From positions 198,003 through 262,002 of the forward strand of contig NZ_KB891854.1 of the NCBI RefSeq assembly GCF_000373585.1: 64,000 nucleotides of DNA, read 5' to 3'. Source of the DNA: Streptomyces sp. MspMP-M5. Its GTDB lineage: Bacteria > Actinomycetota > Actinomycetes > Streptomycetales > Streptomycetaceae. Position numbers and translations under genes: made by a program. The first letter of the stretch is position 1, and the number at the start of each line of letters is the position of its first letter. The notes beneath the pieces are model-generated. The model had not been told where the DNA came from. It worked only from the letters and a program-made list of their open reading frames with translations, and made no database searches. Positions 58,222 through 64,000 of the stretch are shown piece by piece.

Positions 58222-59474
58222 CACAGCTGCCGGGCCTCCTCGACACAGAGGCGATCCGCAAGGACTTCCCCCTCCTGGACCGCCAGGTCCACGACGGCAA
58301 GAAGATCGTGTACCTGGACAACGCGGCGACCTCGCAGAAGCCGCGCCAGGTGCTGGACGCCCTGAGCGCCTACTACGAACGCCACAACGCCAACGTCCAC
58401 CGCGGCGTGCATGTGCTCGCCGAGGAGGCCACGGCGCTGTACGAAGGCGCCCGCGACAAGGTCGCCGCCTTCGTCAACGCACCCAGCCGCGACGAGGTGA
58501 TCTTCACCAAGAACGCCTCGGAGTCGCTCAACCTCGTGGCCAACATGCTCGGTTGGGCCGACGAGCCCTACCGTGTGGACCGCGACACCGAGATCGTCAT
58601 CACGGAGATGGAGCACCACTCCAACATCGTCCCGTGGCAGCTGCTCTCGCAGCGCACCGGCGCGAAGCTGAAGTGGTTCGGGCTGACCGACGACGGCCGG
58701 CTGGACCTCTCCGACATCGACGAGGTCATCACCGAGCGCACCAAGGTCGTCTCCTTCACCCTGGTGTCCAACCTCCTGGGTACCGTCAACCCGGTCGAGG
58801 CGATCGTCCGCCGCGCCCAGGAGGTCGGTGCGCTGGTGGTGGTCGACGCCTCGCAGGCCGCGCCGCACATGCCGCTGGACGTGCAGGCGCTGCAGGCCGA
58901 CTTCGTGGCCTTCACCGGCCACAAGATGTGCGGCCCGACCGGTATCGGTGTGCTGTGGGGCCGCCAGGAGCTGCTGGAGGACCTCCCGCCGTTCCTCGGC
59001 GGCGGCGAGATGATCGAGACCGTCTCGATGCACTCCTCCACCTACGCCCCCGCGCCGCACAAGTTCGAGGCCGGTACGCCCCCGATCGCCCAGGCCGTCG
59101 GCCTCGGCGCCGCGGTGGACTACCTCACCTCGATCGGCATGGACAGGATCGCCGCGCATGAGCACGCGATCACCGAGTACGCCGTCAAGCGGCTGCTGGA
59201 GGTCCCCGACCTGAGGATCATCGGCCCGAGCACGGCCGAGGACCGCGGGGCGACGATCTCCTTCACGCTCGGCGACATCCACCCGCACGACGTGGGCCAG
59301 GTCCTCGACGAGCAGGGCATCGCGGTCCGGGTCGGGCACCACTGCGCGCGCCCGGTCTGCCTGCGCTACGGAATTCCCGCGACCACGCGAGCGTCGTTCT
59401 ATCTGTACTCCACTCCGGCCGAGGTGGACGCCCTGGTCGAGGGCCTGGAGTACGTGCGCAACTTCTTCGGTTAA
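58218..59474 (+). CDS. sufS: Cysteine desulfurase SufS
   Basis: 418 residues, class II (SufS) PLP desulfurase. YLDNAATSQKPRQVLDAL is near the start. The PLP lysine is in AFTGHKMCGPTGIGVLWG. The catalytic Cys is in RVGHHCARPVCLRYG near residue 370. THE conserved HRGVHVLAEEAT and MEHHSNIVPWQ are present. It takes sulfur from cysteine as persulfide and passes it to SufU. GTG 58218 overlaps the sufC stop. Confidence 0.97.
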   Translation: MTQLPGLLDTEAIRKDFPLLDRQVHDGKKIVYLDNAATSQKPRQVLDALSAYYERHNANVHRGVHVLAEEATALYEGARDKVAAFVNAPSRDEVIFTKNASESLNLVANMLGWADEPYRVDRDTEIVITEMEHHSNIVPWQLLSQRTGAKLKWFGLTDDGRLDLSDIDEVITERTKVVSFTLVSNLLGTVNPVEAIVRRAQEVGALVVVDASQAAPHMPLDVQALQADFVAFTGHKMCGPTGIGVLWGRQELLEDLPPFLGGGEMIETVSMHSSTYAPAPHKFEAGTPPIAQAVGLGAAVDYLTSIGMDRIAAHEHAITEYAVKRLLEVPDLRIIGPSTAEDRGATISFTLGDIHPHDVGQVLDEQGIAVRVGHHCARPVCLRYGIPATTRASFYLYSTPAEVDALVEGLEYVRNFFG

Positions 59475-59541
59475 CGAGCACCGCCTTCGGTTGATGAAGA
59501 CCGCATGAGCACAGCGGATGAGGACGAGGACTGACTGAGTC

Positions 59542-60000
59542 GTGAAGCTGGATTCCATGTACCAGGACGTCATCCTGGACCACTACAAGCACCCCCATGG
59601 GCGCGGTCTTCGGGACGGCGACGCCGAGGTGCATCACGTCAACCCCACGTGCGGTGACGAGATCACGCTGCGCGTGAAGTACGACGGCACGACGATCGAG
59701 GACGTGTCCTACGAGGGCCAGGGCTGCTCCATCAGCCAGGCCAGCGCGTCGGTCCTCAACGACCTCCTGGTCGGCAAGGAACTCGGCGAGGCGCAGCGGA
59801 TCCAGGAGACGTTCCTGGAGCTGATGCAGTCCAAGGGCCAGGTGGAGCCGGACGACGCCATGGAGGAGGTGCTGGAGGACGCGGTGGCGTTCGCCGGCGT
59901 CTCGAAGTACCCGGCGCGCGTGAAGTGCGCCCTGCTCAGCTGGATGGCCTGGAAGGACGCCACGGCCAAGGCCCTTTCCCAGGAGGCGAAGACCGCATGA
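59542..60000 (+). CDS. sufU: Sulfur-transfer protein SufU
   Basis: 152 residues, the zinc-dependent SufU of Gram-positive SUF systems. Zinc ligands are in NPTCGDEITL, GQGCSISQASASVL and RVKCALLSWMAWKDA. The start KLDSMYQDVILDHYKHPHGRG is conserved. It accepts persulfide sulfur from SufS. GTG 59542. The 67-bp gap after sufS shows no terminator. The stop overlaps the next gene by ATGA. Confidence 0.95.
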   Translation: MKLDSMYQDVILDHYKHPHGRGLRDGDAEVHHVNPTCGDEITLRVKYDGTTIEDVSYEGQGCSISQASASVLNDLLVGKELGEAQRIQETFLELMQSKGQVEPDDAMEEVLEDAVAFAGVSKYPARVKCALLSWMAWKDATAKALSQEAKTA

Positions 60001-60332
60001 CCGACACCCCGACCACCACCAAGCCGGCCTCGGAGGAAGAGGTCCGCGAGGCGCTGTACGACGTCGTCGACCCCGAGCTGGGCATCGACGTCGTCAACCT
60101 CGGCCTGATCTACGGCATCCACATCGACGACGCCAACATCGCCACCATCGACATGACGCTGACCTCGGCGGCCTGCCCGCTGACCGACGTCATCGAGGAC
60201 CAGGCGAGGTCCGCCACCGACGGCATCGTCAACGAGCTGAAGATCAACTGGGTCTGGATGCCGCCGTGGGGCCCGGACAAGATCACCGACGACGGCCGCG
60301 AGCAGCTGCGGGCGCTGGGGTTCAACGTCTGA
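59997..60332 (+). CDS. sufT: SufT-like metal-sulfur cluster assembly factor (DUF59/MIP18 family)
   Basis: 111 residues of the MIP18/DUF59 family. ALYDVVDPELGIDVVNLGLIYGI opens the domain, and LTSAACPLTDVIEDQARSA holds the conserved Cys. WMPPWGPDKITDDGREQLRALGF closes it. It helps mature Fe-S proteins or place clusters on targets. ATG 59997 overlaps the sufU stop. It is the last gene of the operon, followed by a very strong hairpin. Confidence 0.93.
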   Translation: MTDTPTTTKPASEEEVREALYDVVDPELGIDVVNLGLIYGIHIDDANIATIDMTLTSAACPLTDVIEDQARSATDGIVNELKINWVWMPPWGPDKITDDGREQLRALGFNV

Positions 60333-60384
60333 GCGAGCGCTCCTGAGTGCTCTCTCGGCGGCACGCCGCACACGTCGCACGGTC

Positions 60385-60430
60385 CGGAACGGCCGTGCCC
60401 ACCGGTTCTCCGGCGGGCACGGCCGTTCCG
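60385..60430. terminator. Strong terminator of the suf operon
   Basis: CGGAACGGCCGTGCCC (60385-60400) and GGGCACGGCCGTTCCG (60415-60430) are perfect 16-bp arms. The 14-nt loop contains a further CCGG/CCGG pair. It lies 52 bp past the sufT stop. Confidence 0.9.
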
Positions 60431-60449
60431 TCGTGCCGGGCCGCCGGCC

Positions 60450-60614
60450 GACGAGGTGGCGCCGCTCGGCCGGCGGATCGGCGACCCGGCCACCGCCCGG
60501 GCGGTGGTGGCCGTCACCGACGGACTGCTGCTCCAGCACCTGCGCACCGGCCAGCCCTTCCAACCGGCCGTGGTGCGCGAGGGGTTGGCGGGGGTGCTGG
60601 GTCCGTCCCGCTGA
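60450..60614 (+). pseudogene. C-terminal remnant of a TetR-family regulator
   Basis: The frame ending in TGA at 60612-60614 reads DEVAPLGRRIGDPATARAVV, then AVTDGLLLQHLRTGQPFQPAVVREGLAGVLGPSR. This is the last helix pair of a TetR-type ligand domain (the DGLLLQHL pattern and closing helix). There is no start codon with a ribosome site, no HTH, and the suf terminator lies directly upstream. It is therefore the 3' end of a decayed gene. Confidence 0.55.
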
Positions 60615-60744
60615 CCGGTGGCGGCGGCCGGGCGGCTGGTGCGACCGTACGAGACAGGCGGTGCAGGCGGGCCACCGGGATCGTGCGACCGTACGGGGCG
60701 GGACCGATCGCTGAGACCGGTTCGCCTCCGCGGGCGGGCTCCGG

Positions 60745-60750
60745 TTAGGT
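60745..60750 (+). promoter_or_regulatory. -10 box for a leaderless dapD mRNA
   Basis: TTAGGT ends 8 nt before the dapD ATG. TTCGCC about 18 bp upstream is a possible -35. No ribosome site precedes the ATG. Confidence 0.5.
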
Positions 60751-60757
60751 TTCCAGC

Positions 60758-61747
60758 ATGACCGATGCTGCAACCCCCCGTACGACCGGCGCCGTCGCCG
60801 CCGGGCTCGCCACCGTCGCCTCCGACGGCACCGTTCTCGACACCTGGTTCCCCGCGCCCGAGCTGGTCGACGCGCCCGGCCCGGCCGGCACCGAGCAGCT
60901 GGCGGACGACCGCGCCGCCGAGCTGCTGGGCGACGCCGTCCGCAAGGCGGTCGGCCCCGACCCGGTCCGCGGCGTGGAGGTCGTGGCCGTCCGCACGGTC
61001 ATCGCCTCCCTGGACGACAAGCCGCTGGACGCGCACGACGCCTACCTGCGTCTGCACCTGCTCAGCCACCGCCTGGTCAAGCCGCACGGCCAGAGCCTGG
61101 AGGGCATCTTCGGCCTGCTGGCCAACGTCGCCTGGACCTCGCTCGGCCCGGTGCCGGTCGACCGGCTGGAGACGGCCCGGCTGAACGCCCGCGCCGAGGG
61201 CCTGCACCTCCAGGTCACCAGCGTGGACAAGTTCCCGCGGATGACCGACTACGTGGCGCCCGCCGGCGTCCGGATCGCCGACGCCGACCGGGTGCGGCTC
61301 GGCGCCCACCTCGCGGCCGGCACCACCGTCATGCACGAGGGCTTCGTCAACTTCAACGCCGGCACCCTGGGCACCTCCATGATCGAGGGCCGGATCAGCG
61401 CCGGTGTGGTGATCGGCGACGGCTCCGACATCGGCGGCGGCGCCTCCACGATGGGCACCCTCTCCGGCGGCGGCAAGCAGATCATCTCGATCGGCGAGCG
61501 CTGCCTGCTCGGCGCCGAGTCCGGCATCGGCATCGCGCTGGGCGACGAGTGCGTCGTCGAGGCCGGCCTGTACGTGACCGCCGGCACCCGGGTCACCCTG
61601 CCCGACGGCCAGATCGTCAAGGCACTGGAGCTCTCCGGCGCCGACAACATCCTCTTCCGCCGGAACTCCACCACCGGCACCGTCGAGGCCCGCCCGAACA
61701 AGGCGGTCTGGGGCGGTCTGAACGAGATCCTGCACAGCCACAACTGA
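60758..61747 (+). CDS. dapD: 2,3,4,5-tetrahydropyridine-2,6-dicarboxylate N-succinyltransferase
   Basis: 329 residues, the long actinobacterial DapD. The N-terminal helical domain is followed from about residue 170 by a left-handed beta-helix of hexapeptide repeats ([20 protein letters not shown]). The active-site Glu-containing [21 protein letters not shown] and [21 protein letters not shown] follow. It succinylates tetrahydrodipicolinate in lysine/diaminopimelate synthesis, so it is essential for peptidoglycan. ATG 60758 sits right after a -10 box (leaderless). A 17-bp hairpin follows the stop. Confidence 0.96.
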   Translation: MTDAATPRTTGAVAAGLATVASDGTVLDTWFPAPELVDAPGPAGTEQLADDRAAELLGDAVRKAVGPDPVRGVEVVAVRTVIASLDDKPLDAHDAYLRLHLLSHRLVKPHGQSLEGIFGLLANVAWTSLGPVPVDRLETARLNARAEGLHLQVTSVDKFPRMTDYVAPAGVRIADADRVRLGAHLAAGTTVMHEGFVNFNAGTLGTSMIEGRISAGVVIGDGSDIGGGASTMGTLSGGGKQIISIGERCLLGAESGIGIALGDECVVEAGLYVTAGTRVTLPDGQIVKALELSGADNILFRRNSTTGTVEARPNKAVWGGLNEILHSHN

Positions 61748-61772
61748 CCGGGCGCCGCCCGCAGTCGGTGCC

Positions 61773-61811
61773 CGCCCCGGGGCCGGCGGTCCCTCCGCCG
61801 GCCCCGGGGCG
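61773..61811. terminator. Strong terminator of dapD
   Basis: A perfect 17-bp stem (61773-61789 with 61795-61811) around a TCCCT loop, 26 bp past the dapD stop. Confidence 0.9.
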
Positions 61812-61852
61812 TGCCCGCTTCCGGGCCCGGACCGGCCGCCGTGCCGCGCCGA

Positions 61853-61858
61853 TAGGGT
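61853..61858 (+). promoter_or_regulatory. -10 box for a leaderless EI24-family mRNA
   Basis: TAGGGT ends 6 nt before the ATG at 61865. There is no ribosome site upstream, so translation probably starts at the 5' end of the mRNA. Confidence 0.55.
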
Positions 61859-61864
61859 GGCCCC

Positions 61865-62671
61865 ATGCGTGATCTTGTCGCGGGGATGCGGTATCTGGGC
61901 CGGGGTGTGCGGTGGGCCGCCCGGCACGGCCGGTGGTGGGGGTTCGGGCTGATCCCGGCGCTGATCGCGCTGGTGCTCTACGCGGGGCTGCTCACGGTGC
62001 TGGCTCTGTGGGCAGGCGACGTCGCCGCGTGGGCGACGCCGTTCGCGGACGGCTGGGGCTCCCCGTGGCAGGGGCTGCTGCGCGGGCTGTTCGTGGCGCT
62101 GCTGCTGGCCGGCGGGCTGACGCTGTCGGTGCTGACGTTCACCGCCGTCACCCTGCTGATCGGCGACCCCTTCTACGAGTCGCTCTCGGAGCGGGTCGAG
62201 GAGAGCGAGGGCGGCTGCCCGCCCGGCCCGGACCGCCCGCTGTGGCGGGAGATCGGCATTGCGCTGCGGGAGATGGTCCATGTCCTGCTGCGCGCCGCCG
62301 GGTTCGGGGTGCTGCTCTTCCTCCTGGGCTTTCTGCCGGTCGTCGGGCAGACCGCCGTCCCGGCCGTCGGCTTCTGCGTCTCCGGCTTCTTCCTCGCGGT
62401 GGAGCTGACCACGGTGGCGATGCAGCGCCGCCAGGTGCCGGTCCGCGAGCGGCTGCGGCTGCTGCGCGGCCGGCTCGGGCTGGCGGTCGGCTTCGGGACG
62501 CCGCTGGTGCTGCTGTTCCTGATTCCGTTCGCGGCGGTGCTGCTGATGCCGGGCGCGGTCGCGGGGGCCACCCTGCTGGTGCGGGACCTGATCCCCGCCG
62601 GGCCGGATACCGGGGCGGCGGTGGCCGGCGGGGGCGGGCCCGAGGACCGGTCGGTGCCCGCCGCCCGGTGA
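61865..62671 (+). CDS. EI24-domain (CysZ-like) membrane protein
   Basis: 268 residues with about four to six transmembrane segments. These include WWGFGLIPALIALVLYAGLL, a segment around LFVALLLAGGLTLSVLTFTAV, AAGFGVLLFLLGFLPVVGQ and TPLVLLFLIPFAAVLLMPGAV. The loop DPFYESLSERVEESEGG and AVGFCVSGFFLAVEL are characteristic of EI24/CysZ-related proteins. Its transport substrate is unknown; CysZ in other bacteria carries sulfate, but the family is broad. ATG 61865 has a -10 box 6 nt upstream. A 16-bp hairpin follows. Confidence 0.85.
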   Translation: MRDLVAGMRYLGRGVRWAARHGRWWGFGLIPALIALVLYAGLLTVLALWAGDVAAWATPFADGWGSPWQGLLRGLFVALLLAGGLTLSVLTFTAVTLLIGDPFYESLSERVEESEGGCPPGPDRPLWREIGIALREMVHVLLRAAGFGVLLFLLGFLPVVGQTAVPAVGFCVSGFFLAVELTTVAMQRRQVPVRERLRLLRGRLGLAVGFGTPLVLLFLIPFAAVLLMPGAVAGATLLVRDLIPAGPDTGAAVAGGGGPEDRSVPAAR

Positions 62672-62698
62672 CGCGCCCGCCGGCGCCCGGAAGCGACG

Positions 62699-62734
62699 GA
62701 GCGGCCGCCGCACCAGCCGGTGCGGCGGCCGCTC
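62699..62734. terminator. Strong hairpin after the EI24-family gene
   Basis: GAGCGGCCGCCGCACC and its perfect complement form a 16-bp stem with an AGCC loop, between the convergent EI24-family stop (62671) and the small-protein stop (62756). Confidence 0.9.
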
Positions 62735-62755
62735 AGGCGTACTGCCCTACCCGCG

Positions 62756-62899
62756 TCAGTCAGCCTTGCGCGACCGCGGCTTCAGGTCCTGGGTACGCTC
62801 GGCGGCGGACTCCGGCGACTGCGACCGGTGCTGTTCGGAGCGCCGCTCGGCGGCCCGGTCCTGCTTGCCCGACTTACGGTTCTGCGACTTCGGCATCAT
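62756..62899 (-). CDS. 47-residue basic small protein
   Basis: The product reads MMPKSQNRKSGKQDRAAERR, then SEQHRSQSPESAAERTQDLK, then PRSRKAD. It is very rich in Lys, Arg, Gln and Ser and lacks hydrophobic residues, so it should be soluble and disordered. The ribosome site AAAGGAGT lies just before the first of two adjacent ATGs. It ends close to the convergent EI24 terminator. The composition suggests nucleic-acid or ribosome binding. Function is unknown. Confidence 0.75.
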   Translation of the reverse strand: MMPKSQNRKSGKQDRAAERRSEQHRSQSPESAAERTQDLKPRSRKAD

Positions 62900-62945
62900 G
62901 ACTCCTTTTGTCTCGCCGAAATGGTGCTTACACAGCCCAGTACCG

Positions 62946-62976
62946 CACCCCCGGGCGCGGTTGGCCCCCGGGGGTG
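62946..62976. terminator. Hairpin after the nuclease-like gene
   Basis: CACCCCCGG (62946-62954) and CCGGGGGTG (62968-62976) form a 9-bp stem with a 13-nt loop, about 70 bp past the stop of the leftward gene at 63049. Confidence 0.65.
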
Positions 62977-63048
62977 GGCCGGTGGAGTGACGGGACGATC
63001 ACCCCGGGTGAGGCGCGGGGCAGGAGTGCGGGGCGGGACCGCGGGGTG

Positions 63049-64000
63049 TCAGGGCCTGATCCGCAGCACCTGCGGGTCGTGGTCGCTGGTCTGGTCCGCG
63101 TACTCGGCGTTGATGTGCACGATGTCGTAGTCGGTCCGGGTCAGCGCCCTGCTGGTGAGCAGGTGGTCCAGCACCTGGGAGTTGCCCTGGTACACGTAGC
63201 TGTAGCGCTCGGCCGGCGGCAGCTCGGTGACCTGGTCGGTGAGCACCCCGCCGGCGGTGAGGGTCTTCAGCGCGGGCGAGAACTGGTAGTCGTTGAGGTC
63301 CCCGGCCACCACCACATCGGCCTTGGGGTCCTTGGCCAGCAGCTGCTTCACGAAGCCGTTGACGAGCCCGGCCTGGGCGGTGCGCTGGGTCTCCGAGGTC
63401 CGGGCCGGCGGCTGGAACCGGCTGTCCAGACCCTGGTCGCCGCCCTTGGAGTTGAAGTGGTTGGCGATCACGAAGACCCGGCGGCCGGGCCTGCTCTTCA
63501 GCGTGAACTCGCCGACCAGCGGCTTGCGGCTGGACTTCCACGCCGCGTCGCCCGGTGCGATCCGGCCCGGCGACGCCGACAGCCCGGCCCGGCCGTGGTC
63601 GTCGACGACCTTCACCGGCGTGGTCGCGTCGCCGCCCTTGACGTCGGTGAACGCCACCCGCTGCGGGTTGAAGAGGAACACCACCCGGATGTTGCCGCCG
63701 GGCCGGCCGCCGTCCTGGTCGTTCCGCGGGTCGATCGACCGCCACCGGTACGACGGGCCGCCGGCCGCCCTGACGGCGTCGGTGAGCTTCTTGAGGGTGA
63801 CCCCGGCGGTCACCGTGCCGTCGTCCTTGGCGCCGCTGTCGTCCTGGACCTCCTCCAGGGCGATCACGTCGGGCGCGGCGAGGTTGTGCACCAGCCCCTT
63901 CGCCAGCCGGTCGAACTTCTCCTGCGGGTTGTCCGGCGCGAGGTTCTCGACGTTGTAGGTGGCCACCGCCAGCTCGTCGGCGGTCTGCTTGCGGGTGACC
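63049..64000 (-). CDS. Endonuclease/exonuclease/phosphatase-family protein (5' end outside window)
   Basis: The C-terminal 317 residues of a larger protein; the reading frame is open to the window edge. The EEP fold is shown by VATYNVENLAPDNPQEKF (Asn-Glu near the start), DVIALEEVQDD (catalytic Glu), VVVAGDLNDYQF (Asp-Asn) and the final SDHDPQVLRIRP (catalytic Asp-His). FVIANHFNSKGGDQG is typical of secreted members that act on extracellular DNA. The ATG at 63966 lies inside the domain and is not the real start. Export and substrate cannot be judged without the N-terminus. Confidence 0.85.
   Translation of the reverse strand, partial: VTRKQTADELAVATYNVENLAPDNPQEKFDRLAKGLVHNLAAPDVIALEEVQDDSGAKDDGTVTAGVTLKKLTDAVRAAGGPSYRWRSIDPRNDQDGGRPGGNIRVVFLFNPQRVAFTDVKGGDATTPVKVVDDHGRAGLSASPGRIAPGDAAWKSSRKPLVGEFTLKSRPGRRVFVIANHFNSKGGDQGLDSRFQPPARTSETQRTAQAGLVNGFVKQLLAKDPKADVVVAGDLNDYQFSPALKTLTAGGVLTDQVTELPPAERYSYVYQGNSQVLDHLLTSRALTRTDYDIVHINAEYADQTSDHDPQVLRIRP

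Overview
The window is very GC-rich and is almost certainly Streptomyces chromosome. The evidence is the gene order (uvrB, uvrA, uvrC-rapZ-yvcK-whiA, gap-pgk-tpiA-secG, pgi, tkt-tal-zwf-opcA-pgl, ctaB/ctaA, sufR-sufB-sufD-ferredoxin-sufC-sufS-sufU-sufT, dapD), the sporulation regulator WhiA, a mycothiol-dependent enzyme family, frequent GTG starts, ATGA/GTGA overlaps, and many leaderless starts with a TAnnnT -10 box 6-8 nt before the start codon. No rRNA, tRNA, CRISPR array, transposase or phage gene was seen.

Layout. 1-6.4 kb is accessory in character: a GGTTCGC tandem array, a FAD oxidoreductase coupled to a small ORF, a quinone reductase, an IclR regulator, a small protein of unknown function, a uridine-kinase-like protein with a degenerate P-loop, and a MazF/PemK-like protein without an antitoxin. 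6.4-11.3 kb holds a DUF1697 protein, the alkyl-DNA repair protein Ogt, a secreted glycerophosphodiesterase and UvrB. 11.6-15 kb has a TerD-domain fusion and a TerC-family membrane protein. 15-19 kb has metabolic enzymes and a flavin hydroxylase divergent from a TetR regulator. 19-28 kb carries uvrA, a PfkB kinase/LacI unit whose sugar transporter is reduced to a 3' remnant, a Rieske lipoprotein, an HTH regulator and a secreted cysteine protease with a partner protein. 28-38.9 kb holds uvrC-rapZ-yvcK-whiA, lower glycolysis, secG, an RbpA-family protein and a broken MFS transporter gene. 38.9-47.3 kb is pgi plus a pentose-phosphate operon. 47.9-53.4 kb covers haem A synthesis (ctaB, ctaA), conserved unknowns and an ABC-2 exporter. 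53.6-60.3 kb is the SUF iron-sulfur operon behind its repressor. 60.4-64 kb has a TetR remnant, dapD, an EI24 membrane protein, a 47-residue basic protein and a partial nuclease-like gene.

How it works together. Five sites match the RecA-independent DNA-damage promoter consensus of actinobacteria (TTGTCRGTG-N8-TAnnnT, the class activated by PafBC in mycobacteria). They lie upstream of ogt, uvrB, uvrC, the broken MFS gene, and a short ORF antisense to the kinase-like gene. uvrA has no such site. The central carbon genes connect glycolysis, the NADPH-producing oxidative pentose phosphate pathway and the regulators YvcK/RapZ.

Most notable oddities: two copies of a 42-bp palindromic element inside one MFS gene (one in frame, one frameshifting); the damage-promoter set including its orphan site; mutually exclusive hairpins between two genes; a 21-bp CTAG-containing repeat pair; and direct-repeat arrays upstream of tkt.
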